Assembly (NCBI GenBank): GCA_964455935.1
Contig: CAYVZU010000070.1
Coordinates: 1 to 19,879, forward strand
DNA length: 19,879 nucleotides
Direction: 5' to 3'
DNA from: CAYVZU01 sp964455935
GTDB taxonomy: Bacteria > Fibrobacterota > CAYVZU01
Part shown: piece by piece, positions 7,540 to 15,191 of the stretch
Position numbering within the stretch: position 1 is the first letter of the stretch
Layout: every line of letters starts with the position of its first letter
The notes under the pieces: model-generated
Seen by the model: the letters and a program-made list of their open reading frames with translations, nothing else
Told to the model about the DNA's origin: nothing
Database searches by the model: none
Position numbers and translations under genes: made by a program

Positions 7540-9123
7540 TTACCGCGCAAAATCCACGGCGCGGATTTCCCGGATCACCGTAATCTTGATCTGGCCCGGA
7601 TATTCCATTTCGCCCTGGATGCGCTGCGCAAGCTGAGTGGCCAACTCCTGCGACTGGGCATCGCTCATCTGATCAGGCTGCACCATCACGCGCACCTCGC
7701 GACCCGCCTGAATGGCAAACGCTTTTTCGACACCCCGGAAACTGTCGGCGATCTCCTCCAGCTTTTCCAAACGTTTGATGTACGTTGTCAGAGTCTCGCG
7801 ACGCGCGCCCGGCCGCGTGGAGGAAATGGTGTCGGCGGCCTGCATTAGGATCGGGAACAGCGAGATCGGCGCCACATCTTCATGATGGGCGGCGATGGCG
7901 TTGACCACCACATCGCTTTCGCCGTATTTCTTGGCCAGGTTGGCCCCCAATTCCGAATGCGTGCCTTCGGTTTCCCGGTCGATGGCCTTGCCCACATCGT
8001 GCAGCAATCCTGCCCGGCGCGCGATCTTCTTGTCCAGCCCCAGCTCGGCGGCCATTAATTCAGCAATCACCGCCACTTCTTTGGAGTGCTGCAGCACGTT
8101 TTGGCCGTACGAAGTGCGATAGCGCAGCCGGCCGATCATGCGGACCAGCTCGGGATGCAAGCCATGCACGCCGATATCAAAGATGGTCTGCTCGCCGGTT
8201 TCTTTGATGATCTTCTCGATTTCCTTTTCGCAGGACTGCACCACTTCCTCAATCCGGCCCGGATGAATCCGGCCGTCCTGCACCAGTTTTTCCAATGCCA
8301 TGCGGGCCACCTCGCGCCGGATCGGGTCGAACCCCGAAAGAATCACGGCTTCGGGCGTATCGTCCACAATCACGTCAACGCCCGTCGCCTCTTCGAAGGC
8401 CCGGATGTTGCGGCCCTCACGGCCGATGATACGCCCCTTCATCTCGTCGCCCGGCAGACTGACCACCGAGACGGTCGCATCGACCGTGGTGTCGGCGGCG
8501 CTGCGTTGAATGGCCTGGACGATGATTTCTTTGGCCTCGCGCTCGGCCTGCTCTTTGGCCTTGTCCTTGATTTCCTTGATCATCTGCGCCGCTTCATGCC
8601 GGACGTCGGCGTCCAGGTTTTCGAGGAGAATCTTGCGGGCCTCGTCCTGGCTCATGCCCGAAATATTTTCGAGCCGGTCATTCTGCTGCTTGATAAGGGC
8701 CGTCAATTCCTGATCTTTGATCCGGATCGTCTTCTCGCGGCTGTTGAGGAACGCTTCGCGGGACAGGAATTCTTTCTCGCGTTTGTTGACCTGATCGAGT
8801 TTCTTGACGATTTCGCTATCTTTTTCCTTCACCTCGTTGCGCGAATGGTCGATCTCTTCACGGACTTTGCTTGTCTCTTTCTCGAACACCTGTTTGGCCT
8901 TGAACCATTCGTCCTTTGCGTCAAGAAGGGCCTGCTTCTTTTGAATCTCGGCGTTCTTGCGAGCCTCCTCGACAATGCGCTCAGCTTCGGCCTGGGCCTT
9001 CTTGACTTCTTTGTTCGAATGCAGCCGCCCCAGAAGCATGCTGGCCAGGACGCCCATGGCTGCTCCCAGCACCAGCGCAACGGCCATGCCGCCGATCAGA
9101 TGCAGGATCGTAAGTTGTTCCAT
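7540..9123 (-). CDS. rny: Ribonuclease Y
   Basis: RNase Y is a membrane-anchored endoribonuclease that initiates mRNA decay. The start is ATG at 9123 with GGAGG 5 nt upstream, giving 527 residues, the usual length. The upstream GTG-type extension to 9189 is rejected because it lies in the structured leader. Domains in order: a transmembrane anchor at about 6-31 (LHLIGGMAVALVLGAAMG), a long charged coiled coil to about 200, a KH RNA-binding domain with GRIIGREGRNIRAFE at 230-244, and an HD domain with LLHDVGKA (H375, D376) and a downstream AAHHEDVAP. All catalytic features are present. Upstream lie zapA and a 6S RNA candidate; a CBM9-like gene follows after 16 bp. The leader carries a large inverted repeat (see separate entry) that may affect expression. 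Confidence 0.97.
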   Translation of the reverse strand: MEQLTILHLIGGMAVALVLGAAMGVLASMLLGRLHSNKEVKKAQAEAERIVEEARKNAEIQKKQALLDAKDEWFKAKQVFEKETSKVREEIDHSRNEVKEKDSEIVKKLDQVNKREKEFLSREAFLNSREKTIRIKDQELTALIKQQNDRLENISGMSQDEARKILLENLDADVRHEAAQMIKEIKDKAKEQAEREAKEIIVQAIQRSAADTTVDATVSVVSLPGDEMKGRIIGREGRNIRAFEEATGVDVIVDDTPEAVILSGFDPIRREVARMALEKLVQDGRIHPGRIEEVVQSCEKEIEKIIKETGEQTIFDIGVHGLHPELVRMIGRLRYRTSYGQNVLQHSKEVAVIAELMAAELGLDKKIARRAGLLHDVGKAIDRETEGTHSELGANLAKKYGESDVVVNAIAAHHEDVAPISLFPILMQAADTISSTRPGARRETLTTYIKRLEKLEEIADSFRGVEKAFAIQAGREVRVMVQPDQMSDAQSQELATQLAQRIQGEMEYPGQIKITVIREIRAVDFAR

Positions 9124-9137
9124 TTTTCCTCCATTAG

Positions 9138-9300
9138 TCCCGAAAACCGCTATTGTCCATGGCCAATAGCACCAAACTCCTGCCGACAAGGCTTCAAAAA
9201 TGCTCGACGTACCGCAGCGGGTACGCCTTGCGCGTTTTTCAGGCCCTTTTTATGCAAAATTTCGGCACTCTTCATCCATGCCCAACTGCGGTTTTCGGGA
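9138..9300 (-). promoter_or_regulatory. Structured 5' leader of rny closed by a 13-bp perfect inverted repeat
   Basis: GCGGTTTTCGGGA at 9288-9300 and its exact reverse complement at 9138-9150 enclose 137 bp. Inside lie two more hairpins: CGTACC/GGTACG (9208-9225) and GCTATTG/CAATAGC around CCATGG (9149-9170), which partly overlaps the closing stem. In the rny transcript the closing stem would end 5 nt from the GGAGG box (9128-9132). Alternative pairing between the closing stem and the 9149-9170 hairpin would give a switch-like region. That it regulates rny is inference; it could also be a separate small RNA. Confidence 0.5.
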
Positions 9301-9327
9301 AAAAACAAAAAGGCCCCACCGGCCGCC
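9301..9327 (-). terminator. Intrinsic terminator of the 6S RNA candidate
   Basis: On the minus strand GGCC-GGTGG-GGCC (9312-9324) is followed directly by TTTTTGTTTTTT (to about 9300). The GC-rich hairpin plus T run sits immediately 3' of the closing stem of the candidate 6S RNA and upstream of the rny leader. It is the clearest intrinsic terminator in the window. Confidence 0.7.
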
Positions 9328-9329
9328 GG

Positions 9330-9475
9330 CAAACTTTTTGAACCCGTTGTAGTAACAGTGGGTGATCCCTTGAAGAGTATCGCGGTTTCCCGTCCAGCTG
9401 CGAAGCTGTCGCGACTTTCGCTACCTCAACAAAGCAGAACTCCCAATATTAACGAGTGTTAGGTCAAAAAGTTTG
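9330..9475 (-). ncRNA. ssrS: Probable 6S RNA
   Basis: 6S RNA binds sigma70-type RNA polymerase by mimicking an open promoter, and in many bacteria it lies next to zapA. The interval between zapA and rny holds a 146-nt segment bounded by perfectly complementary 12-mers (CAAACTTTTTGA at 9475-9464, TCAAAAAGTTTG at 9341-9330). Moving inward, ACTCGTT pairs with AACGGGT (with one G-U). A large purine-rich internal region follows, with a small GGG-ATCA-CCC hairpin on the 3' side. Then come TCGCG/CGCGA and an apical CAGCT-TCGC-AGCTG hairpin. A long rod with a central bubble, right synteny, right size and a following intrinsic terminator all fit 6S RNA. I found no clear promoter, and the ends are approximate. 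A covariance-model search would be decisive. Confidence 0.7.
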
Positions 9476-9498
9476 GTTGGCGAGCACGGTAGGGCCCG

Positions 9499-9801
9499 TT
9501 ATGCTTTGACCATCGAATCGAGTTTCTGGTTCAGCTCCTCCGTTTTAAGACGAATTTGCTCTAACTGTCGTGAAGAATCCGATCCTTGTGTACCCCGCAT
9601 CTCAAACAACTCGCTGGCGATATTAACGGCGGCCAAGATTGCGACTTTCAATTTGTCCCGCGGCGGGACACGATCCACAATTTCGCGCATCTTCTTGTCG
9701 ACATAGCTCGCCAACTCGTGAATGTACTCCTCATCGGCCTTTCCCTTGATGGGGTACTCGTCACCGTAAATATTGACTCGAACGCAGAGGGATTCTTCCA
9801 T
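9499..9801 (-). CDS. zapA: Cell division protein ZapA
   Basis: ZapA bundles and stabilises FtsZ filaments at the division site. From ATG at 9801 the protein has 100 residues and begins MEESLCVRVNIYGDEYPIKG, the typical ZapA N-terminal strand pattern. It then has the helical DEEYIHELASYVDKKMREI segment, LKVAILAAVNIASELFE and a C-terminal coiled coil (about 75-100), all as in the family. An upstream TTG at 9861 would add 20 residues and has GGGGG close by. I prefer the ATG because it matches the family start, although its own ribosome-binding site is weak. The gene follows the ZapB-like gene by 84 bp and precedes the 6S RNA candidate and rny. Confidence 0.9.
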   Translation of the reverse strand: MEESLCVRVNIYGDEYPIKGKADEEYIHELASYVDKKMREIVDRVPPRDKLKVAILAAVNIASELFEMRGTQGSDSSRQLEQIRLKTEELNQKLDSMVKA

Positions 9802-9885
9802 TTTGGAATTCGCAATCGAATCTACCGTGCTCAATGACCTAAACTCGGCGGTTTCTTTCAAAACCCCCGAATTCAGGCCAAAAGT

Positions 9886-10146
9886 CTAGAAAGTCTCCAG
9901 TTTCCCCAGGAGTTCCCGCACTTTCTGCGCAGCCTGATCGACCTTTTTCCGGTCCTCTTCACCAGACCGGGATGCTTGCAGTAATTGCGATTTAAGGTCC
10001 TGGTTTTCTTTTTCTAATATACTAATTTTCTCCTGGTCTTGCTCGGCTTTTTTGGCCGAATCACCCGTTTTTTGGCGAAGTTCCTTTACCTCATTCAACA
10101 ATTGATCGATTCGGGTTTCAAGCTTGCTCAGGCTCTCCATGGGCAT
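9886..10146 (-). CDS. Small coiled-coil protein, ZapB-like
   Basis: The start is ATG at 10146, 7 nt after AGGAAAGGG, giving 86 residues; the longer frame to 10212 would run into the end of pheT. Nearly the whole chain is a heptad-patterned coiled coil (LETRIDQLLNEVKELRQK; ILEKENQDLKSQLLQ; VRELLGKLETF) without cysteines or membrane segments. ZapB proteins are short coiled coils that link ZapA-FtsZ to other division factors, and this gene is directly upstream of zapA. The name therefore rests on size, coiled coil and position. Coiled-coil sequence alone cannot prove homology. Confidence 0.65.
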   Translation of the reverse strand: MPMESLSKLETRIDQLLNEVKELRQKTGDSAKKAEQDQEKISILEKENQDLKSQLLQASRSGEEDRKKVDQAAQKVRELLGKLETF

Positions 10147-10168
10147 ATGAATTCCCTTTCCTGTTGGT

Positions 10169-12543
10169 TTATTTCCGTAATTCTCCGCCAAACTTTCCGG
10201 CCACTGTCTCAATCACAAGACGGCTCACGCCTTCGGCATCCGTTTCGGTCAGGGTCCGCTCGCTCGAACGCATGCGGATCGTAATAGCCATGCTTTTTTT
10301 GCCGGCCTGCACCTGCTTGCCCTCGTATAGATCAAACCATTCCACGCATTCGACCAGCGGCGAAAGCCCTTTAATGTGGGAGCGGACCTCCTCGCTGGGA
10401 ATGCCGCGGTCCAGGACAAACGCGAAGTCACGATCGATGGGCGGAAACTTGGGCAAAGACTGAAAAACCCGCGGCGCTTTGCAGGAGACGATCAGCGGAT
10501 CGGGCAAAATCTGAAAGACAAATACGGGGGCCTTCAGGTCGTAGTGTTCGCACACCGACGGGCTCAAAGCGCCCAGGAATCCGATCTCCTGGGCTCCGGT
10601 CCGGATGGCGACACTTTCCCCCGCGAGAAACGGCTTTCCCGACAGAGCGGAATAGGTGATTTCCGAAAGCCGGCTTCGCTCGAAAAGTGTTTCGAGAAGT
10701 CCTTTGACCGAGCCAAAATCGTGCGGAACGTCGCCGTACCAGCCGCGCGGAAAACGCCGGCCCATGAAAAGACCGCCGACCAGGGTCATTTCCAGGGCCA
10801 GCTTGTCTTTGCCCTGCGACCGGAAGACCCGGCCAATCTCGAAAATCTGAAGGTCGTCGATATTGCGGCTCCGGTTCCATTGCGCTACGCGCGCCAAACC
10901 GGGGATGAGGCTGGCCCGCAGGACCGACAGCTCGGGCGAGAGCGGGTTTAGGAGACGAACCAGGTCGCCGGGGCCGATTTCGGGCGCAAAGGACAACTGT
11001 TCTTTTTCATCGGACAGCGAATTGCAGTAAACCTCGCAGCACCCAAGACCGGCAAGCATATTGCGAATCTCTTCCCGGGTCCGCTCATCCCGATTCATTG
11101 TTGTCGAGAAGCTGATCGGCGCACGGGTCTTGGCCGGAATTTCGTGGTAGCCGTGAATACGCGCGATTTCTTCGACCAGGTCGATTTCGCGTTCGAGGTC
11201 CGGCCGGACCAAAGGGGCCGACACATCCCATTGCCCGGCTCCGGCGGCCTTATGGGGAATTTCTAATCGCGTCAACACGGACTCCACGTCGCCGGCCCCG
11301 ATCGCAAGACCCAGGATTTTCCGAATCCGGTCAAGCCGCAAACGGATTTGAACCGGGGCCATCGGCTTGGGAAAGGCATCCACCGCTCCGCGGCCGACCT
11401 GGGCTCCTGCGTAAAGTACCATCAGCTCGGCGGCCCGGTTCGCCGCGGCCAGGCATCCGGCCGGATCCACACCGCGTTCGAACCGGTAGGNNNNNNNNNN
11501 GCCTTGGCGCCGATGCGAATCGTGACAGGATTGAAGTGCGCGCTTTCGAGGAGAATTTCCGTGGTGCAGTCGTCGATTTCGGAGCAGGCGCCTCCCATGA
11601 TTCCCGCCAGGGCCACGGCACGGGCGCCATCGCAGATAAGCAGGTGTTTGGCGGAGAGCCTGTGATCCTTGCCGTCGAGAGTTCGAAAAGCCTCGCCCTC
11701 TTCGGCCAGGCGAACGCGAATCTCGCCCTTCTCGATTTTGCGGTAGTCAAAGGCGTGCAGGGGCTGGCCGGTTTCCAGCATCACGTAATTGGTTATATCC
11801 ACGATGTTGTTGATGGGCCGCATTCCCGCCTGGCGCAGGCGGCGTGCCATCCAGTCGGGCGAAGGCCCAATACGGACATTGGAAAGATACCGGCCCACAT
11901 AACGCGGGCAGTGGTCCGGCGCCGCAATGGAAATCCGAATCTTTTCCGCTCCGGCCGGGCCGTTGTCCTCAAGGGCAGCTGCCGGATATTTCACGGTCGA
12001 TTGATAAAGCGCTCCAATCTCCCGCGCCAAGCCGAACATGGAAAGGCAATCGCCGCGGTTGGGAGTGATGGCCACGGTCAAAACCGGTTCCGGGATGGGC
12101 CACTGGCTCCAGAAATCGCGACCGACTTCGAATGTTTCGGGCAGAACCAGGATTCCGGCATGGTCTTCGGAAAGGCCCAACTCGCGTTCGGAGCAGAGCA
12201 TACCTTCCGACACCGCACCCCGGATTTTGGCCTTCCGGATTTCCATGTCTCCGATCTTTGTGCCCAGCGTGGCAAGGGCCACATGAATGCCGGCCTTCAC
12301 ATTGGGCGCCCCGCAGACAACCGGGACTTCGGCGGCACCCGTGTTGACTTTGCAGATCGAGAGGTGGTCGGAGTTGGGGTGTTTCTCGCACGCCGTGACC
12401 CGGGCCACCGTGATGCCGGGAATGGGCGTTACACGCTCGATGTGCTCAATTTCCAGCCCGGCCATGGTCAGCCTGTGCGCCAACTCATCCACATCGGCCG
12501 GTACCGCCACGTAATCGCGAATCCATTCAATGGGTAATTTCAT
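10169..12543 (-). CDS. pheT: Phenylalanyl-tRNA synthetase beta subunit (interrupted by assembly gap)
   Basis: PheT forms the (alpha-beta)2 PheRS with PheS and charges tRNA-Phe. The 5' part begins with ATG at 12543 (MKLPIEWIRDYVAVPADVDE). It has the tRNA-binding OB domain (ITVARVTACEKHPNSDHLSI), then B3/B4 (ISIAAPDHCPRYVGRYL) and INNIVDITNYVMLETGQPLH. The 3' part has YRFERGVDPAG, then the core and a C-terminal anticodon-binding (FDX-ACB) domain with FPPIDRDFAFVLDRG. The two parts are out of frame across the 10 N at 11491-11500. The family motif at the junction (LGLRTEAS or similar) predicts about 23 missing bases. That restores the frame and gives about 795 residues, a normal PheT length, so the gene is most likely intact and the N run is a placeholder. 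Confidence 0.95.
11491..11500. other. Assembly gap (10 N) inside pheT
   Basis: Ten ambiguous bases interrupt pheT between ...RIGAK and YRFERG. Homology at this conserved spot implies about 23 missing bases. The N length is therefore not the true gap size, and the apparent frame change is an artefact. Confidence 0.95.
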
Positions 12544-12587
12544 ATTCCGCTCAAACTAATACTAACCCTCGACCGTAACTTATCATT

Positions 12588-12811
12588 CACAACTCATAAT
12601 TCATAGTAACTACTCACGTCTCTCGAAAAAATCATGAAACCACAGAGAAACACTGAGGCCGGAGAAGAGGACACAGAGTGGAAAAAGATCTATTCCGGCG
12701 CGGTGCGCGCCAGAAAGATTTCCCTCTGTGTTCTCATTCTTAACTCGGAGTTCTCTCTGTGGTTTCATGAGAACCTGTGTAGTTAGAATTCATAATTCAT
12801 AATTCAAATTC
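12588..12811. repeat. Nested intergenic repeats between pheS and pheT
   Basis: The 268-bp spacer between pheS and pheT carries a long imperfect palindrome (listed separately) flanked by AT-rich short repeats. These are ATTCATA-ATTCATA-ATTCAAATTC at 12788-12811, directly against the pheS stop, and CATAATTCATAG near 12595-12605 on the other side. Nothing in the spacer is coding. Such flanking copies could be part of the inserted element or independent low-complexity DNA. Confidence 0.6.
12632..12770. repeat. 139-bp imperfect palindrome (MITE/REP-like)
   Basis: The outer arms are perfect over 17 bp: 12632-12648 (TCATGAAACCACAGAGA) and 12754-12770. Inside, ACACAGAG at 12671-12678 pairs with CTCTGTGT at 12724-12731. 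The centre is a GC-rich hairpin GGCGCG-GTG-CGCGCC at 12697-12711. All three pairs share nearly the same midpoint, so the whole segment can form one long cruciform or RNA hairpin. CACAGAG-type intergenic repeats are, to my knowledge, widespread in environmental bacterial genomes. No transposase is present, so mobility in trans is inference. Confidence 0.65.
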
Positions 12812-13834
12812 TTAAAACATTTCCAGCATTCGCTTATCGTTTTCGTAGAAGACGCGGATATCGTTCACGTTGTATTTGAGCATGGCCAGGCGCTCGATTC
12901 CCATACCAAAGGCAAAACCCGTATACTGTTCGCTGTCCACGCCGACCGACTTGAATACGTTGGGATCGACCATGCCGCAGCCAAGGACCTCCAGCCAGCC
13001 CTGGCGTTTGCAGACCGAGCAGCCTTTACCTTTGCACAGAAAGCACTCGACATCCATTTCGGCCGAGGGCTCGGTAAAGGGAAAGAAGCTGGGTCGAAAA
13101 CGCGAGCGCGTGCCCTGGCCAAACAATAGCTCCACGAACAGATGAAGCGTGCCCTTGAGATCGGCAAAGGATACGCCTTCATCCACATAGAGGCCTTCCA
13201 CCTGATGGAAGAGACAGTAGGAACGCGCCGAGATTTCTTCATTACGATAAACGCGGCCGGGGACGATTACCCGAACAGGCGGTTTACGTTTTTCCATAAC
13301 CCGGATCTGCACGGGCGAGGTGTGGGTTCGCAACAGGACTTTTTCGGAAACATAAAAGGTATCCTGCATGTCGCGCGCCGGGTGGTGCGGCGGATGGTTC
13401 AACGCCTCGAAATTGTGCCAGTCGTCTTCCACCTCGGGACCTTCGGCGATCTCAAAACCCATGCGATTGAAAACGGACTTGATTTCGTTGAGAAGCTGGG
13501 TCAACGGGTGAAGATGACCGGCCCAGAAACGGCGGCCGGGCAATGTGGGGTCGAAACTTTGCGACCCGGAAGCGGAGGCGGCCAGCGATTCCTGGCGGCT
13601 CTTGAGCGCCTGTTCCAGCTGCTGCTTGGTGAGATTGATTTGCTTCCCAAGAGTGCGTTTTTCTTCCACGGATAGCCCGGGCAAGACTTCCATGGCCTGC
13701 GCAAGAATACTCTTCTTGCCCGTGTATTTGCTTCGGAGGGCTTGCAGGGCCGAAGAATCCAATGCGGCAGCAATCTCGGCGAGAGCTTCAATCTCGGTCT
13801 GCTTAATCGCGGAGAGAAGTTCGGATGGTTCCAT
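12812..13834 (-). CDS. pheS: Phenylalanyl-tRNA synthetase alpha subunit
   Basis: PheS carries the catalytic core of PheRS (class II) and binds Phe and ATP. The 340-residue product has an N-terminal helical domain with LRSKYTGKKSILAQAM, then PGRRFWAGHLHPLTQLLNEI. The catalytic domain has GPEVEDDWHNFEALNHPPHH, ARDMQDTFYV, LRTHTSPVQIRVM, and GRVYRNEEISARSYCLFHQV (motif 2). Near the end are FCLCKGKG-type cysteines (CFLCKGKGCSVC), GWLEVLGCGMVDPNVF and FAFGMGIERLAMLKY (motif 3). Length and motifs are normal. The ATG at 13834 has no strong Shine-Dalgarno box, and about 140 bp with two hairpins separate it from rplT. It is separated from pheT by 268 bp, which is unusual for this pair. Confidence 0.97.
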   Translation of the reverse strand: MEPSELLSAIKQTEIEALAEIAAALDSSALQALRSKYTGKKSILAQAMEVLPGLSVEEKRTLGKQINLTKQQLEQALKSRQESLAASASGSQSFDPTLPGRRFWAGHLHPLTQLLNEIKSVFNRMGFEIAEGPEVEDDWHNFEALNHPPHHPARDMQDTFYVSEKVLLRTHTSPVQIRVMEKRKPPVRVIVPGRVYRNEEISARSYCLFHQVEGLYVDEGVSFADLKGTLHLFVELLFGQGTRSRFRPSFFPFTEPSAEMDVECFLCKGKGCSVCKRQGWLEVLGCGMVDPNVFKSVGVDSEQYTGFAFGMGIERLAMLKYNVNDIRVFYENDKRMLEMF

Positions 13835-13879
13835 AGAGCTGTTTAGTGGTTGAAAAGCGTTGCCCGGTCATATGCGCCG

Positions 13880-13932
13880 GTGCCAAACGGCCATGGTTGG
13901 CACAGCCCCGTCACCGTCGTTGGCGCCGGGGC
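13880..13932 (-). promoter_or_regulatory. Two adjacent hairpins in the rplT-pheS spacer
   Basis: In the transcript, GCCCCG (13927-13932, minus strand) can pair with CGGGGC (13905-13910). It is followed directly by GTGCCAA/TTGGCAC (13897-13903 with 13880-13886, 10-nt loop). No T run follows either stem, so they do not look like intrinsic terminators. They could act as an mRNA processing or stability element, or as part of an attenuation device upstream of pheS. A TTGACA string lies upstream at 13946-13951 without a matching -10. Confidence 0.4.
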
Positions 13933-13973
13933 TTGGTTCTTCGCTGTCAACCGCCAATCGTCAGCGGTATTCC

Positions 13974-14327
13974 TTAGGCGCCTTGTTTGGCGACCGCGGC
14001 CAGCTGGGTAAAGGTCTTCTCGTCATGCTCGGCAAGCAGGGCAAGGATCTTGCGATCGAGGATGACGTTGCATTTCTTCAGCCCGCTGATGAACTGGTTG
14101 TACGACAGGCCGTTTGCATGACACGCGGCATTGATCTTGACCAGCCAAAGCGAGCGAAACGTCCGCTTCTTGGCACGGCGGTCGCGGTAGGCGTACTGGC
14201 CCGCGTGGTCAGCGGCTTCCTTGGCCGTTGTCAGCGTACTCTTGGCCCGGCCAAAATGTCCCTTGACCGACTTGATGATTTTCTTGCGGCGCTCACGCGA
14301 AGCGACGCGGTTCTTTGCTCGAGGCAT
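13974..14327 (-). CDS. rplT: 50S ribosomal protein L20
   Basis: L20 binds 23S rRNA early in 50S assembly and, in several bacteria, represses its own operon. The 117-residue product begins MPRAKNRVASRERRKKIIKS and contains KGHFGRAKSTLTTAKEA, YRDRRAKKRTFRSLWLVKIN and NGLSYNQFISGLKK, all typical. The ATG at 14327 is preceded by AGGAGG 10 nt upstream. It lies 18 bp after rpmI, in the standard infC-rpmI-rplT order. The length is normal. Confidence 0.98.
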   Translation of the reverse strand: MPRAKNRVASRERRKKIIKSVKGHFGRAKSTLTTAKEAADHAGQYAYRDRRAKKRTFRSLWLVKINAACHANGLSYNQFISGLKKCNVILDRKILALLAEHDEKTFTQLAAVAKQGA

Positions 14328-14345
14328 ATTCTTCTTTCCTCCTGA

Positions 14346-14540
14346 TTAGACTTTGACCAGCGCGCGGATGTGCTTGGCGTTTTCGCCCGTCAGAACCGCG
14401 GCCCGCTTGAGTTGACGTTTGCGCTTGCGCTTTTTGCTCGTCAGAATATGGCTGGTGTTGGCGCGATGGCGAATCACCTTGCCTTTCCCGGAAATCTTGA
14501 ACCGCTTGGCGGCTCCGCGCTTGCTTTTCATTTTAGGCAT
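14346..14540 (-). CDS. rpmI: 50S ribosomal protein L35
   Basis: This 64-residue, very basic protein (MPKMKSKRGAAKRFKISGKG, then HILTSKKRKRKRQLK) is a standard L35 of the large ribosomal subunit. ATG at 14540 has AAGGAG a few bases upstream. The gene starts 11 bp after the infC stop and is followed by rplT, so the three are almost certainly one operon. Confidence 0.98.
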   Translation of the reverse strand: MPKMKSKRGAAKRFKISGKGKVIRHRANTSHILTSKKRKRKRQLKRAAVLTGENAKHIRALVKV

Positions 14541-14551
14541 ACGCTCTCCTT

Positions 14552-15184
14552 TTATGAAACCGGTTGTTTTTGCTGTGGCGCCGGCGCGACCGATTGCTGT
14601 TTGGCGGGTTCCTTGGGAGCCGCGTCCGCAACGGCCTCTTTCTTCTCTTTCTTCTGGGACCGTATCTTTGACGGAATTGGAATGAGAAGACAGGTCATTC
14701 GTTTGCCGATCATGCGCTCTTCCATTTCCACAGTGGCAATATCGGTCAGATCGGTCTTGATCCGCTCGAGCACGGCTTTGCCGAATTCCAAATGCGCCAT
14801 CTCGCGTCCGCGAAACACGATCGTGATCTTGACGCGGTCGCCTTCTTCCAGAAACTCCCGCGCATGCTTCATTTTGTAGCCGTAGTCGTGATCGTCGGTC
14901 TTGGGCCGAAGCTTGATTTCCTTGAGTTTGACCGTATGTTGCTTTTTTCGGGCCTGCTTTTCTTTTTTCGCTTCCTGGTATTTGAATTTGCCGAAATCCA
15001 TGATTTTGCAGACAGGGGGTGTTGCGTTGGGCGCGATCTCAATGAGGTCCAAGCCCGCCTGCTGGGCGCGTTCCAGCGCCTCTTTGTTCGACATGACTCC
15101 GATCATCTCGCCTTCCGGGCCAACCACCCGGACCTGCGGGGCCTTAATGAAATAATTGAATCGGATGCGTGTCTTGGTATTAAT
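14552..15184 (-). CDS. infC: Translation initiation factor IF-3 (apparent AUU start, C-terminal extension)
   Basis: IF-3 keeps the 30S subunit free and checks the start codon. Family homology begins well upstream of the first GTG in frame (15127): the codons before it read IRFNYFIKAPQVRV, matching the conserved 'RIN..IR...VRV' start of IF-3. Between the thrS stop and that point there is no in-frame ATG, GTG or TTG. AUU at 15184 lies 7 nt after a perfect AGGAGG, and infC is the textbook AUU-start gene (autoregulation through start-codon discrimination). The product is 210 residues: an N-domain with DLIEIAPNATPPVCKIMDFG, a lysine-rich linker, a C-domain with EFLEEGDRVKITIVFRGREM, and a K/A/P/Q-rich tail (about 171-210) not found in compact IF-3. 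The gap to thrS is 33 bp. Confidence 0.95.
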   Translation of the reverse strand: MNTKTRIRFNYFIKAPQVRVVGPEGEMIGVMSNKEALERAQQAGLDLIEIAPNATPPVCKIMDFGKFKYQEAKKEKQARKKQHTVKLKEIKLRPKTDDHDYGYKMKHAREFLEEGDRVKITIVFRGREMAHLEFGKAVLERIKTDLTDIATVEMEERMIGKRMTCLLIPIPSKIRSQKKEKKEAVADAAPKEPAKQQSVAPAPQQKQPVS

Positions 15185-15191
15185 AGGAAAA

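Noticed and set aside
8086..9462. 458-codon open frame on the plus strand antisense to rny
   Set aside because: It is a mirror of the GC-rich rny coding strand, matches no known fold, and spans the 6S RNA candidate and terminator.
11480..11510. pheT as a frameshifted pseudogene
   Set aside because: The break coincides with ten N, and the conserved junction motif predicts a gap size that restores the frame.
11536..12537. 333-codon plus-strand frame opposite pheT
   Set aside because: It lies entirely within pheT, whose domains are unmistakable; the antisense translation is low-quality.
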